A DNA stretch of 60,000 nt from Polytrichum commune (taxonomy: Eukaryota; Streptophyta; Polytrichopsida; Polytrichales; Polytrichaceae): NCBI GenBank assembly GCA_950295325.1, contig OX485806.1, forward strand, positions 44,327,169 through 44,387,168, read 5' to 3'. A model generated the notes under the pieces. The model searched no databases, was not told the origin of the DNA, and saw only the letters and a program-made list of their open reading frames with translations. This document shows, in pieces, positions 10,669 to 22,871 of the stretch. Positions within the stretch are counted from its first letter, which is position 1. Every line of letters begins with the position of its first letter. Made by a program: the position numbers and the translations under genes.

Positions 10669-10769
10669 GCACAATGATAGGGTGGTTGAGGAAGTTGCAA
10701 GGGTGGAACTTGACCGCGATATTTGAGGAGTATCGTGGGTATGCCTAAATCAAGGCCAGGTTTATCAAT
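10669..10769 (+). pseudogene. Captured PFA-DSP-like phosphatase exon, interrupted by the inner element
   Basis: A typical acceptor (TTCACGCAG) at 10668 is followed by TMIGWLRKLQGWNLTAIFEE, YRGYA, a TAA stop, then IKARFI, at which point the inner Harbinger element begins. After that element (20149-20157) the frame goes on with NEQ and a GT donor. RKLQGWNLTAIFEEY.R.A..KARF.NEQ resembles the C-terminal part of plant/fungal atypical dual-specificity phosphatases (SIW14/OCA-like). Only one exon is seen, the active-site loop is absent and one codon is a stop, so this is passenger DNA. The family assignment is from memory and moderate. Confidence 0.6.
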
Positions 10770-10990
10770 AGGGGTTGTCACACCCCTTTCCTCCCATTCT
10801 CCGAGGTCGGAGAATGGTGATGTGGCACCCTATCCTCGAATTCCGGAGGGCCCATTCTCGGAGAATGGAAACCCTAACTTCCTCTCCTCCGCGGGTGAAG
10901 AATGGAGAGTTCTCGGAGAATCATTCACCTGAGGCCTCTTGTTTCTCACCCGCGGGGTTGCTTTTTCACCTATGGAGGTGAACCTCCTTG
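10770..10990 (+). repeat. Left terminal region of the inner Harbinger element
   Basis: Same terminal repeat and CTCCGAG subterminal motifs as 10310-10480. After about 150-200 bases it diverges into element-specific DNA with GGTGAA/TTCACC words. Confidence 0.9.
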
Positions 10991-11540
10991 ATTTTCGGTG
11001 AAACTTGGCAGCTGACGCGCAGCTGCACCTCATCGGCAACATGGGCAACACCCTTGGTTTCTCCTCAACAGCTGCACCTCATCGGCAACATCGGTAGGAG
11101 AGACACATTCTTGGTGAAGCCTCAAGTTTGGTTGCAAGGTGGGTTTTTTAGGTGCTGCAAGAGTGCCGGCCAACTTGGAGGATCTGCACACCACCAGGTA
11201 TCCTCGAAGGCACGCATGCTCTCTGTATGAAGAGTGAACGTGGAGATGGACATGAACGTTGCTGGTTTGGTTTTTGCTTGAAATTGTTGGATGGCAAAAG
11301 ATACTTGCCATGGCTTATTACTGCAACTCCTCAAATGCTAAAACGCTTGCTCGGAATACTCAAGAATCAAGTCTCATCAAAATCTGAGCCCAGTTCAAGG
11401 CACAACACCGCCCACTGGTGTCACTTACAAAGATTGCTCTGAGATGAGTACAATGAACTCTTCCGTGTACTTCTAAAAATGTGGAAGGATAAGACTCATC
11501 TACTTAGAGGAGATTCCAGAACGATTCTTATGACAATCTT
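10991..11540. other. Left arm of the inner element, no recognised gene
   Basis: Open frames on both strands (for example 11152-11442 +) and a short local duplication (CAGCTGCACCTCATCGGCAAC at about 11020 and 11069). Gene-like base composition suggests captured host DNA, but I recognise no protein. Confidence 0.4.
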
Positions 11541-11855
11541 TCACCGAAGTGCAAAGTGCTCATTCTTTTTAGGAAATGAGAGGTAATTTGTAAGCCTTTC
11601 TCCCTTCAGATCATTTCTGGCAGATGCATATGTAGCCTGCTCACTTTCCACAACAGAAGTAGGAGCTGCATTTGCATCCTCATGAGCAGACGTGTCACTC
11701 TTTTCAATTTCGATAACATCTGGTGTAACATCTCCATTAGATCCATTGGTTGTCTCCTTCGGCATATCATCTGTCTGTACCTTTTGTTCTCTCATCTGCT
11801 GCATGAGGGAGAAATCCCCATCCACAGCAAAGCTGAAAAATATGTTGTTGTGCAC
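11541..11855 (-). pseudogene. Unidentified gene-like fragment, possible captured exon
   Basis: An open frame of 104 codons on the - strand with non-random composition: an N-terminal stretch containing DGDFSLMQQMREQKVQ followed by an acidic, Ser/Thr/Asn-rich region, the style of a disordered part of a host protein. A possible acceptor (TTTTTCAG) lies just before DGDFS and a possible donor (AAG/GTACAG) just after REQK. I do not recognise the family. Given the other captured exons here, a host origin is plausible but unproven. Confidence 0.4.
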
Positions 11856-13973
11856 ATACCTGCCAGAGGTAGAATTTTATGTAAAAGGGATTATCACAAA
11901 AAACTCAATACTACTAGGATTCTTTTCTCGAGGCAAATAGCTGACCACATTGATACAAAAAGTTACCAACGATAGATATTTCCACTTGTTTACTACTACA
12001 TTTACAAGCTTTAACCCATATGTGTAGAATAACAACCTCAAACACTGAACCAAGGGAATAGGTTAGGCAGACACATGTGGAAGCGATCAGGATTTGTGGG
12101 GTTGATGGCCGGTATGCACCGACTTATGTATGCTTTTGCTCCCTTGGTTGTAGCTTCTACAAATTCGCAAATTTACCTTATACAGTGCCCTATCTCTCAT
12201 TATCCTGCGTGCACAGGCATCAGTAGTTTCAATATGAAACTGTTTCAATTATAAGAAGTTATCTGAAGGAATTTTGTTGGCCTTCTGTTTGGTTGCATTT
12301 CCTTTAGTATTTGTCCCTATGTCAGTAACAAACAATTCTTTTAGGTGCAATGTCTACCTGATTGCAATGGGTGCATGTCTACCTGATTCCTCCTTACAAT
12401 TTTTTTTCTGGCTTCCGTGTATATTTTCTGTAGTGGCATTTTGAATTTTTGGGGTTCTTGAATCAGGGTCGAGTCAGGGTCTTGGAACCTTCCAGTTGCA
12501 TTCAAGCAAGTTAGCACCCAGTTGAGGGTACAACATTTTCAAATATGTATTATAAGACCACATTTTAAGGATTTTCAGAATGATCACAGTAAGAAGGTTG
12601 TGATTCACCATCATAGGTGCTTCATAACAAGGTTTCATGCTAAACAAAAATTCTAGACTGCCTCCACAAGTTGATTCCACAATGCTTTTGGTTGCAATGG
12701 GTGCGTGTTTACCTAATTCCTCTTTACAAATTGATTTGGGCATCTATGTGTATATCCATAATCAGTTGCATTTTGTAGTGCAATTTATTTTTAGGTTTTT
12801 GATTCAGGGTTCATAAACATCCAAGCAAGTTAGCACCCAGTTAATCTTAAAGGCCTGAGGGGTGAAGCATTTTCGAGGATGTCTTATAAACCAGCATAAG
12901 ATGAAACAAGTGGGAGTAAGAGGCTCCTTTCCGCCACTAAGAGGGCAATCCTTGAGAGCTCAACCTCTCTAGTGTATAAAGGGGGCCTTAGTGACCAATC
13001 TCTCCAATCCACTGGTTGCATCCCTCGTATCCCCTTCAAGCAGTTTGTGCTAGAGGTTCTAGAACACTCATGCTTATGCTTCTCTGTTGTTGTGGGTCAT
13101 ATGGTAGTAGAAAAAAAGAGGGTGTCAAATGCACTCCCATACCTTGCACTGAAAGTGTTCTTAATTGGTCAATTGCATATGGAATCTCATGCTTGCCAAG
13201 GGTGGCTTACACTTAAGGCCTTAACCACTATGGTCCACCTGATCAAGATTCTTTTATTGGGAACCTTGGACAGCGTCTTAATTATTTTAAACATCAGTAT
13301 TGACATCAGAATTCTTGTATAAAGCTCCTGGGAGGTTGTAATGTATGCTCATTGAAGGTCTTTACAACTGCTAACCCTTCCATCATGACTGATACTGAAA
13401 ATGGACTTTCACTGAAGATTGGTTGTGATGGCTTAACTCAATGTTGTTCAATTGTCGAGATCAACCTTTTGTCATGGATATTGTCTGTTGTACCGTCTGG
13501 ACATCAAGTCCTTTTTGCATCTTGGGGAAGTTTGCCGACTTCAATGCTGGAAGCATGTCAGTGATTGTTTCGGGACAAATGCTTGACATACCATACTATT
13601 TGTTCCCTGATTTAGTATAGCTATGTTCACTTCAGGATAGGACTGTGTTTGGAGAACTACTAAGTTTGGAATGTGCATCTGTTGCAGGTGGCAACAGTCC
13701 TTGTGCAATTCATTGCAGCTGTGGAGATTTTATTTGAAAAACACAAGGGTGCTGCAAGATTTCAAGATACTTCTCTCCACATCTACTGACGTGGTGAAAT
13801 TGCATCATATCTTACTAGGTAAGCTGAATTTTCCACTGTTTCTTACTCTGAGGTAGCTTACTGTGATCTAAGCTTACAGTTTGTAAGCAGGCTCTGTATG
13901 CGAAGTAGACAACCTTTATTCAGTTACTTTCTTATTAGGGCACCTACAATTGAGTGGTATGTGATCTGGTGTT
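11856..13973. other. Left arm of the inner element; internal duplication, no recognised gene
   Basis: Two related segments, about 12343-12525 and 12690-12840, share GCAATGGGTGC, ACCTGATTCCTC-like words, ATTCAGGGT and CAAGCAAGTTAGCACCCAGT, so part of this arm is tandemly duplicated. Several exon-like open stretches lie between 12970 and 13860 on the + strand (for example VATVLVQFIAAVEILFEKHK at about 13690), unidentified. Confidence 0.45.
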
Positions 13974-13979
13974 GTGCAG

Positions 13980-15474
13980 ATGAATTCCAACAATTTTGTG
14001 GGTCCTCCGGGAACACAACCCCCATCCCCCCAAGGCACACAACGGAAGAGGCCACGTAACCAAACGCAAAGTCGTCTGATGGCGTCCCAAGCATTTGACA
14101 TTGCCACCTCCAGTCCCATCGAACTTGGGAGTGCATCACAAGAGGCAACTCAGAAGCCAATGTACGAGTCGTGGACCGAAGTCACGGAAGCGCAATTGTT
14201 TGAGTGGTTGGAGGTGCCAGGCAACTACGAGATGTGGAAGGGTGCAGGCATCAGAAATGCAAGTGGAGCTACGCGGATGTCAGGGCTCACCAAGAAAGCA
14301 GTAGCTGTTACTATTTCTAACTTCCTCGACACATTCAATATGAAGAAAACTTGTGAACAAGTAATGTCCAAGATGAGGTATGTGGAAAAGAAATTCAAAG
14401 AGGCTGAAGATTTCTTGCGTAACACAGGTGAAGGGCTAATATCTAATGATGAAAAGTTGGGGATTGCTAAAATCAAGGATAAGGTTACCTCCATCTATTC
14501 GTTTTATTTTCGGGTCAAACCAATCATGTCTGAGAGTGTTTCGGTCAATCCACCATACATTGGGGAAATCGGCAACACTGAGAACATAGAGGAAATGTTA
14601 TTTGGCACCTCTATTGGGCAAAGCTTTCATGAGGCGATGGTTGACGAGGGCGGCAATGGTAGTGGTGAAGAAGATGATTCCAGTGATGATGAAGAGGCAA
14701 ATTTGGGGGACGAAAGTTTGCCGGGTTCAGAGCAAATCCCATCTACTCCCTTTCAAGGTAACACTTCTTATAATCTATCATATTCGCGTTTTGGAACTTG
14801 GTTTATGAGGGGTTCACTTGTTTTATCGAATCATTGAAATCAATTGAAAATCTTCTCAAGCATTCATATTTACACATAGAAGAGGAAGCATGCAAAACAA
14901 TGTTGAATTCTTTGTTAATAAAGAGCGGATTGTCAATGACAATTTGACTGATGAAAAAGATTCCTTCTTGTAACTTAAGGTGATTGATATAAACAGGGTG
15001 TTTAGAGGTCGATGTTTACCTTTTTGACCTTGTACAAACCCACATCTACTTTCAACAGTCCTCTTGCATAGTGTGTCCACATTCTACTTTCAACATATGT
15101 ATCCAGTTTCTTTCATGCTCTTTGTTTTGGGATGGTGGTTGTGCAGGTGCAACGCCTGTACAGGAGAGTACGCCACATAGATCTGCTCCCAGTCGCCATC
15201 AAAAACAGTAGAAAAAAAACCTAAATCAGTTGGGAAAGCAGTAGTAGATATGCAAGAGCAAAACCGGGTGCTGATCGAGAAGAAGTTGTTTGAGCACTCT
15301 GCACATCAACGTGAGAAGCTACAATTCATGAGAGAGCAATCAGATAAGCAACTTGCTCTTGAACACCGGCGTTTGGATTTGGAATTCATGCGGATGGACC
15401 AGCAATGTGAGGAATCACGCATTCGTGAACTTTCTTTGCAGATTGAGCTTGAAAAACTACGTGCTAGGACCTAA
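13980..15474 (+). pseudogene. Harbinger ORF1 with Myb/SANT-like domain, inner copy
   Basis: ORF1 proteins of PIF/Harbinger elements bind DNA and are needed together with the transposase. Exon 1 runs from ATG 13980 to 14757 (the upstream GTG and CAG are part of an intron-like end). It has a Thr/Ser/Pro-rich N-terminus, a Myb/SANT-like domain from about residue 60 (WTEVTEAQLFEWLEVPGNYE, a GLTKK block, and a conserved KMRYVEKKFKEAEDFL helix), then an acidic tail. A GT donor at 14758 and an acceptor ending at 15146 fit in phase 1. Exon 2 carries a coiled coil (SDKQLALEHRRLDLEFMRMD) ending at TAA 15474, but reaching its frame needs a frameshift near 15205, where TAG interrupts. Probably non-functional. 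Confidence 0.85.
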
Positions 15475-16022
15475 GTTTAGTGATATTCAATGTGAGTTGA
15501 TTAGAATAAGCATCTGCAATTCATCAAAACATTGGTCGGTTAACACTTAAGCTTTTCCAAAGCAGTAGTAAAGCGTTTGCAGTGATCTTTTCAACCTAGG
15601 AAAGTGTCAAGTAGGAGAAGCCAGGTATTTAGTCATAAATTTTTTTGGTTCTCTTGCATTGTTTGTTTACCATGTTATGAGTTTGATAATAAATCTGAAG
15701 AAGGTTGACTTCAGACTGCCCTGCTGCTCTACTCCACCTAATCTTTTCCAGATATTCAAGTAGTAACTTGCTGTGCGTGTTTCTTAGTACTTTTCGAGGA
15801 ATTGTATATTAAATGACTCAAAAGGGTAAGTAGATTCGATCACACCATGTTGCTTCAAGGCTGCTGGCAGGATCAACTTTTCATGATAGATGCACTTACT
15901 CAATTTTCAATGAGGGCTTCCAGGAGTGTTTCATGACGGCAGTTACATTTCCATGGGTGTAAATTGTGCCAGAGAAATGAGTCATAACCTGGGAAGAGGT
16001 GTGAGAGACACTTAATATATAC
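15475..16022. other. Middle spacer of the inner Harbinger element
   Basis: Non-coding DNA after ORF1. Short words just after ORF1 (for example CATCAAAA.ATT.GTCGGT) are shared with the same place in the outer element (24090-24170), then similarity is lost. Confidence 0.5.
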
Positions 16023-16119
16023 CTGGCTTTCAATGATACTACATGTGAAAACACTGTGTGAGCGACTGCTGTCTCTGTTCATGTTGGTGGCAGCCACTTT
16101 TCTGTTGGCGGCACCTTAT
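16023..16119 (-). pseudogene. Captured kinesin-12 motor-domain exon
   Basis: On the - strand a frame reads GAANRKVAATNMNRDSSRSH and then SVFTCSIIESQ, followed at once by a GT donor (GTATAT, + strand 16017-16022). ANRKVAATNMN followed by SSRSHSVFTC is the switch I region of plant kinesin-12 (phragmoplast-associated kinesin) motors; NxxSSRSH contacts the nucleotide. No other motor motif (P-loop, switch II) is seen nearby, so a single exon has been carried into the transposon. Confidence 0.8.
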
Positions 16120-16874
16120 TACAAGCACAGGCCAATGAGAATTGCTTTTAAATCAGATTACCTTCAAAAACTCACATTCTTAAGCAACCAGATGAGTTCA
16201 TCTAATAACATATTTTAGTGAAGTATGTTGTTTTCCAAGCCAAATATAATCTATTATAGCTAGATTGTGCAGCATATCCTCAAGGTCACCTAAACTATGA
16301 GATCCATGACTTAAATCAGTACTTTTAGCCCTCGAATCCCTGGGTCAAAGTTCAAGTGACAGCAGGGAAATTGCCGGTTGCTTTAGCGGAATGTTTAGAA
16401 TATACCCCAATTTAATAAAGGAAAACCGGTGGATGTGAATCATGAAACCGGTTGGATTTGCAAACACAAGCACGTCAACTGGTTATGCCCAAAAATCTCC
16501 CCGATCACTGTTTTGGATTTAGAATTCAAACTACTCTAGAATCATGATCATATGTATGTCCAGCAGTTGAAAATGTGTTTATTGGTTGAGATTGAAGCCC
16601 ATAATCTTATATTGTTAGATTGAACTCTGATGAGCCACTAATCACAGGTTGAAATGAACAAGCATGCAGGAACACTTTGATGTTGTAACAAATATTTACA
16701 ACTTAAGTAAGAGATTTTTAGTAGTCTTTCAATTGCGCCTTTGACTAATTGGCTTCAACTTGCTACAAAAAATGTTGTCCTAAGTCTCCATAATTGAAGG
16801 TGTCAGTGGAGCATAAAAAAAATTTCTCTATTCCCTCATAGCACATAACTTTATATTGGTGCGAGACACGTAGG
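16120..16874. other. Spacer before the inner transposase
   Basis: From about 16530 this DNA matches the outer element (25925-26000 and 26430-26690), except that about 430 bases present in the outer copy are absent here near 16597. No gene. Confidence 0.55.
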
Positions 16875-18188
16875 TCATATTTCATACCCATGATACCTTA
16901 AGACCTCTGTTTTAATCATTTCTCTTTTGCTTTTCGCATAAGTATCGTTGTACCCAAGTGTTATGTTATTCGCCTCTTGAGATTCATCAGGAACAATCAT
17001 GTCGGGGTCTTCGGTGCCACCTTCCCAGTTTGAATAATCATATCCATCTTCGAGGAGGAGGTTGTGTAGTACAGCACAACTCCGAATCCAAAGCACAACA
17101 AGGGTGTGCGTTTCTTTTCCTGATATGACTGTAGGAATGCCACGAAGACTTTGAAACCTCCCCTTCACTTGCCCAATGGTATGTTCGGACTGCACACGAA
17201 TAGAAGAGAGATATTTATTGAAACGTTGATTCTCTTTTTTCTTTGATGTAGGGACCTTGTATGGTGGTAGAGTAATAGCAGTCAGAGGATAGCCAGTGTC
17301 TGTTAGAATGTACTCATGAGATTTGAAGAATTCAGCATGATGAAGCCATATGTGGGAGTTAGCGAATACACGACTATCATGGGCTGAGCCAGGGAAACCT
17401 GCATGTAGGTGTGTTATTCTACAATTGTGATCGTTGACGATCATACATGAAATTGAGTATCAGTTTTTTCTGTTGAAATATTGTTCTCCTTGATAGCTTG
17501 GTTTTGCAGCAAGTATGACATGAGTGCCATCCATTATGCCGATGACGTCGGGGAATCCATGGGATTCTTGAATAGAGTGCTTGATGGTTTCTTTGTCCGC
17601 GGCATTGGGCCAACATATGACACTCTTTTCCAGTGACAAAAGAGCAACCATAACGCGCTTTGTGAACTTCGATAGAACGCCTGTGGATATATGAAATGAT
17701 GTCGCAACGTTTGCCCTGGAGGCGCCGTTTCCGTAGGCTCCAAACCTGAATAAAACAATTAAGAACTGCAACCTAGGATCGAATTGAGCGGAAATGTTGT
17801 CATTGGTGAAGATGTTATGGTCCTTGATCATATTCCATATTTTTTCGAATGTTGAGGGTGACATCCTGAATCTTGCTTTGAACCTATTAGGGTTCATACA
17901 AAGGATATCATCAACCATGCGTGACGAATTTACCTTTCCATGATGTCTCTCTGCAAAGTAACGTTGTGATAATATGCAGCTGTAAAGTGTTGAGACACTG
18001 TCGAGGCCCTCATCACCACTATCAAAAGAATCGGAATTGTTTTCACTGCTTGACGAATTAGTATGTGAAGCTATCATTTCCATTGAATTAGACACAATAC
18101 GTGCTGCAAGAGTATTTTCAAGATCCTCAATAGCAATAGCACGTTCACTACGGCGAGGCATATTTTCGACAGTAAATAGCAAAGACAA
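16875..18188 (-). pseudogene. Harbinger DDE transposase (HARBI1-like), inner copy, one nonsense codon
   Basis: A single frame of 437 codons on the - strand broken only by TGA at codon 243. In the outer copy the same codon is CGA, so this is a C-to-T change at a CpG. Landmarks: N-terminal MPRRSER, a helical region with RMSPSTFEKIWNMIKDHNIF, then the DDE_Tnp_4 nuclease: first Asp in IMDGTHV (about residue 220), second in GFPGSAHDSRVF (about 271), Glu in RVQSEHTIGQVKGRF (about 335), with the conserved LTDTGYPL between. The first methionine is at 18188; MPRRSER nine codons later is an alternative start. Convergent with ORF1. Otherwise the frame is remarkably complete. Confidence 0.93.
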
Positions 18189-19980
18189 AGGATATGAGAA
18201 TCTAATATGTCACGTGAAATGAACTATGATGTATAATGATCCAAATTACATATTGAAGGGGAATATATATATAATGTTTCACTAATACTTTTACAAAGTA
18301 AAATATATAATTTTTACTTTTTTAAGTTATTCTTTTGCTTTGCTCTCATAATTCATTTGCTTTTTGAAATGATTTTTACGTTGTTAATGTGCATTTAATT
18401 TATTGCATTAATATTTTACTTCAATTTTTTTTACGAAGTATCAAACATTCAGTCCAATACTTTTAATTTTGGGAAATTTTAAATATAGATGATAATTATA
18501 TTATAAGAACACGTGTATTTACTATACATTTCCACTACATTATTATTAGCACGTCATTGCATGTTTGTATATATTTCAATGTTAAGGATGGTTTCAACCT
18601 GTCTAGTTCCATACAGTGGCGGAGTGCGGTAGCCTCCATGAGATAAAGACCCTAAACCCTAAGCCTAATTGAGATAATGACTCTTAATTGAAAGATGAGA
18701 CATTGATAAATTTTGTGTATAATCTAAATGACTCTCAACTAATCTAAAACTGCTATGTGGCAAAATTCAAGAGTAACTACTTATTTAAACATTGAGGTTA
18801 GAACCATGTTACAATAGGCAATTGTAATGCTAACACGTATCTTTTACATTATTTTGTCTATTTTGTTTGACTACAATCCTTGCTATATAGCACACAACTA
18901 CAAGCAAAATACATATGTTTGTTTAAGAATAGTGACACCATAGAGCCCATTCATTTTAATTAGCCAACTATGATTTAAGTACACATGGATATTTTAATTA
19001 CGACTTGCATATGACAACCTTCATGTACAAATACTTTGATTGCAAATATTCACACACAATTAAGTGTATAAATATATGGGTATATAATGTCAATAGGTCA
19101 AAAGTAATTTATGCACCGACTACTTTGAAAGATGCAAGAATAAGAATCATTGATGATGAAATATGAAGATTTCAACAACAAATTCTCATTGCTTTATTCA
19201 CCCAATGAGCCTTTTGTTGTGACTTTGTTGATGTTCAATTTGTTACAGTATCCCTCTGGTGAGAATTGGTGGCCAAAGCAACAAAGAATTACTTGCTTCG
19301 ATGAGAGGCATCTAGCGGAGTTCTTCATGACAAGAGAACCAAGCCAACAAAAAAATCTAAAGCTTGCAACTTGGGGGTCACTCCCTCTTATATCAATGCA
19401 AACACGTGCGCTTAATTACTATTTATAAAGGGCTATTTACCTTGCATAACATACTATAAGGTATGGTGTATTTCAAATAAAGGTAAATGTGTGTATTTTA
19501 ATACACCCTATGAATACTTACCATTTTTGGGGGGAATCACTTAAAACTACCCTATTGTACTTATACAACCACAAATATTCCCTAAATTTCAAACTTACCC
19601 TTAAATGTTCTTTTATAATATGATTACGAACAAGACATTGACAATCTAATAATGACATTTGTTGTGTTGAGAAATGTAATAAGTTTAGTGATTTTTGGAG
19701 AGTTTTTGATTGTCAAATTTAAGCACTTACCTTTTTGGGTGGGATTTTAGACTAAAATAATCAATATTTTGGGAGAAAGCTACAACATGAAAAAATGCAT
19801 AAAATTTTCACAAATCATCTCCTTTCTAATCGGATCACACATGCACAAAGCTAACTTCCCATAAAAGTTTTAGTATATAAAGCACACTACAAAAAGTGCA
19901 TGATGAATGACAAAATGGACTTCAAATCCGAGCGTGTGAATAGAGCATACATTCTTACCACATGCGGGTGGCAAAATGGT
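18189..19980. other. Right arm of the inner element, non-coding, with a private insertion
   Basis: AT-rich DNA homologous to 28021-29850 of the outer element. About 350 bases (19017-19370) are present only here; they are bordered by CAAC on both sides (GACAAC before, TTGCAAC at the end), which may be a target duplication, and contain a 92-codon frame from 19150 that I do not recognise. Confidence 0.6.
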
Positions 19981-20148
19981 AATTGTCATTCTCCATTCTC
20001 CATTCTCCACTCTCCATTCTCCGAGAATGCCACAAAGGGGTGTCACACCTTTCTCCATGGAGAAGCTATCCTATTGGCTCCTCTTTTTCCTCATTCTCCA
20101 TTCTCCGAGAACCCATTCTCCGACCTCGGAGAAGGTGTGACAACCCCT
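19981..20148 (-). repeat. Right terminal region of the inner Harbinger element
   Basis: Repeats of CATTCTCC and CTCCGAGAA, then CGACCTCGGAGAAGGTGTGA and CAACCCCT. This is the reverse complement of the left end, with CTCCGAGGTCGGAGAATGG shared by both ends. Confidence 0.9.
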
Positions 20149-20151
20149 AAT

Positions 20152-20954
20152 GAGCAGGTGTGATTTCTCTTACTCTACATGGGTGTTGTTGATGATTTCT
20201 TGGCTGTGTTCTACAATCACCGTTTGATCCACAACACCCCTGAATGCAAGTTATTGTAATCACTGCAAAGATAAACCATTTAGATTATTCCAATGCTAAG
20301 TTTTTATCCGTTGATTGTTCTTTTGGAAGGAGGTCATGGTTTAGGGTTATTCTCATGAGCACATGGTGGTTCATGGTAGTTCATTTAGCTTTTTGACACC
20401 GACCTGGTTCAAATTCCAGTTGACCACCCTATGTGGTTGTGTAAAATTTGGGTGCATCGTGATGGAGAATGAGGCTCTACCCAATTCAGATTGCATCCAG
20501 ACTTTGGATTCACAGAAATGGTGAGAAAACTTACCCTCTCTTTAATCACAGCTCAAGTCTTGTGTATGCACGTCATGAACATACCACAGTACCCTTACAT
20601 TTACTAAAAGAGCTAACAATTGATAATTCGAGGAATGTGCTGTTTTTTGCCTCAAATTGATCCAAGTCCAGTCTTTGACAACAAAGGTGAGGTTTAGAGC
20701 ATACAAGATCTCTTGGTTGGCTTTTGGCGACCCTTAGATCCTCCATGAAGCTGCACATTTAACAATGCATCTCTTTCAGGGATTGTCACATCCAAGCCAA
20801 ACATGATGGTCACTCCGCAGTTTAAAATCTTCATATAAAGAGAACTTTGCATGCATGGGTTCAAAGGGTTTCAATGCATAGGTAAAATTCACTATACTAA
20901 CACCACTGACATCTTTGGCAAACTTTGGCAAGCATTTAGAGCACGATGTGTTAC
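20152..20954. other. Outer element left arm, after the inner insertion
   Basis: Begins with the last two codons of the split phosphatase exon (20152-20157) and a GT donor. The rest looks like intron or intergenic DNA. A segment near 20556-20600 (TGTATGCACGTCATGAACAT) recurs at about 24266-24310 in the same element. Confidence 0.5.
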
Positions 20955-21496
<542 letters not shown>

Positions 21497-21746
21497 TCAC
21501 CATTGTTGAACTTGAGTGTTCGTTTGATGGAGAACTTGTCTATCTTGCAGAGGTCTACGAGACACTGTGAGGACACTGATTGGATTTGTACTTGATTTTC
21601 TCGACATCGCGGTAACCAAGCTCTTCTTTTCCTGACATGAAATCATTTCTGAAGCTGTCAATGAATATTATTGCAATCCAAAGCTCGAGTTGTTTAATTA
21701 AGTGAAATATTTGATAAATGTTTGAGCTTGTCCACTTTTTGTGCAG

Positions 21747-21913
21747 GCACTCCTGGGTTTGTACCTGGTTTGTACAACTTGGCTGGCATATATATTGTTT
21801 GAGGTTACTGTTCAGGGCAAGACTGTGTTTACGTCATATACCATGACTTTATACCAGATGTCCATTTTGTTCACAACTTCAAATAATCCTGACGTTTGGT
21901 TACCTACCTACAA
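21747..21913 (+). pseudogene. Captured exon of the two-pore channel TPC1
   Basis: TPC1 is the vacuolar two-pore cation channel of plants. After the acceptor TTTTTGTGCAG the frame reads [20 protein letters not shown], then [20 protein letters not shown] and [15 protein letters not shown], and ends at a GTAAGA donor. [27 protein letters not shown] is the first pore-helix and filter region of plant TPC1. The frame is open for 56 codons. No other TPC1 exon was recognised around it. Confidence 0.88.
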
Positions 21914-22871
21914 GTAAGAACCTTACTCTATTCTACACCTCGATTCAAGTTTCTTTTTATTGCATCTGAAATCTCATATTGGTAGAAAATGCCAAGCCCG
22001 TCCCACTTCACTTCACCATGTTAGGAAGCAGCCTTGCCTTGTTGGGGTCACTTGAATATTTGTTCGCCATAAGCAATGTCTGGGCATTTCCAGCTCTCTA
22101 CAAAATATTAACTACTAGATTGCTTCACGAATTGTCTAACCTACTTAGCAATTACATATCACACACAAGCTACATGTTTTAAGTTTAGAATTGAGATGCA
22201 AGAGTCTAAGTCTATGTGAAGATTCTCTCTTGAATGAATCTTGATTCTCTCTTGCTTGCAACTACTGATGACTTGTTCGAAGTTAGTTGTAATAAACATT
22301 GATGTTAACATTATTTTATTGACATATGTGCAAATGCTTCTACTAATGGCTAGAGGGTGTTAACAGATCATTTCTCTGCAAAATTGGTTGGCGGACGCAG
22401 ACTCCGCTTGTAAGACCTCATTTCAGTACTTTATTTTGTCCTTAGTGTTATCTTTGCGTGAGCTACATATTTGGTTAAAATATTTATGTGATGCAATCTC
22501 TACTTGTGGCGTGAACTGCCTAAGGTTGTGTCTCTGGACTGTAATGCGGTTCACCTTATAAATGTTGAAATCTGGTATTAAGTGATGGAGGTGGGCGACT
22601 GGGGTTCATATGAGGAGTATGTAGTGCTGTAGGTATATTGCAATTGGCTCTCTAGTATGGTATGGTATAGTCCAGCAGTGAGCTATCTATCATTTCTGCT
22701 CTTCACTTATGAATATTATCAGTACTCTGATCTCGACCAGAGATTGACGGGATACCATAGTGGTTGTAATCTTTTGCCGTACTATCTTGGAGTCTGTTGT
22801 TGTATGTAGTAAGAAACAAAACGGCGATGAGTTGAATGAGAGTAAGATTAATGTTCACCGCAGTCGTGCAA
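21914..22871. other. Outer element spacer before ORF1
   Basis: No recognised gene. The DNA just before ORF1 differs from the corresponding DNA of the inner element (13860-13979), so the homology between the two elements begins about at the ORF1 start codon. Confidence 0.5.

Larger units (their letters stand above)
10770..20148. mobile_element. Inner PIF/Harbinger transposon nested in the outer one
   Basis: A 9379-bp element with the same terminal repeat (left end at 10770, right end at 20148) and an AAT duplication (10767-10769 and 20149-20151). It carries ORF1 (+), a DDE transposase (-) with a single nonsense codon, a captured kinesin-12 exon (-) and unidentified gene-like segments in its left arm (about 11000-13970). 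From ORF1 rightwards it is homologous to the outer element; the left arms differ after the first 150-200 bases. Independent proof of nesting: the phosphatase exon interrupted at 10769 resumes in frame at 20152. Confidence 0.9.

Noticed and set aside
19900-20163. Open frames across the Harbinger right end
   Set aside because: They arise from the CATTCTCC repeats of the terminal region.
20776-20795. AGGGATTGTCACATCC, similar to the Harbinger terminal repeat, as a possible extra left end
   Set aside because: It has no AAT before it, none of the CTCCGAG motifs follow, and the outer left end at 10310 already explains the structure.
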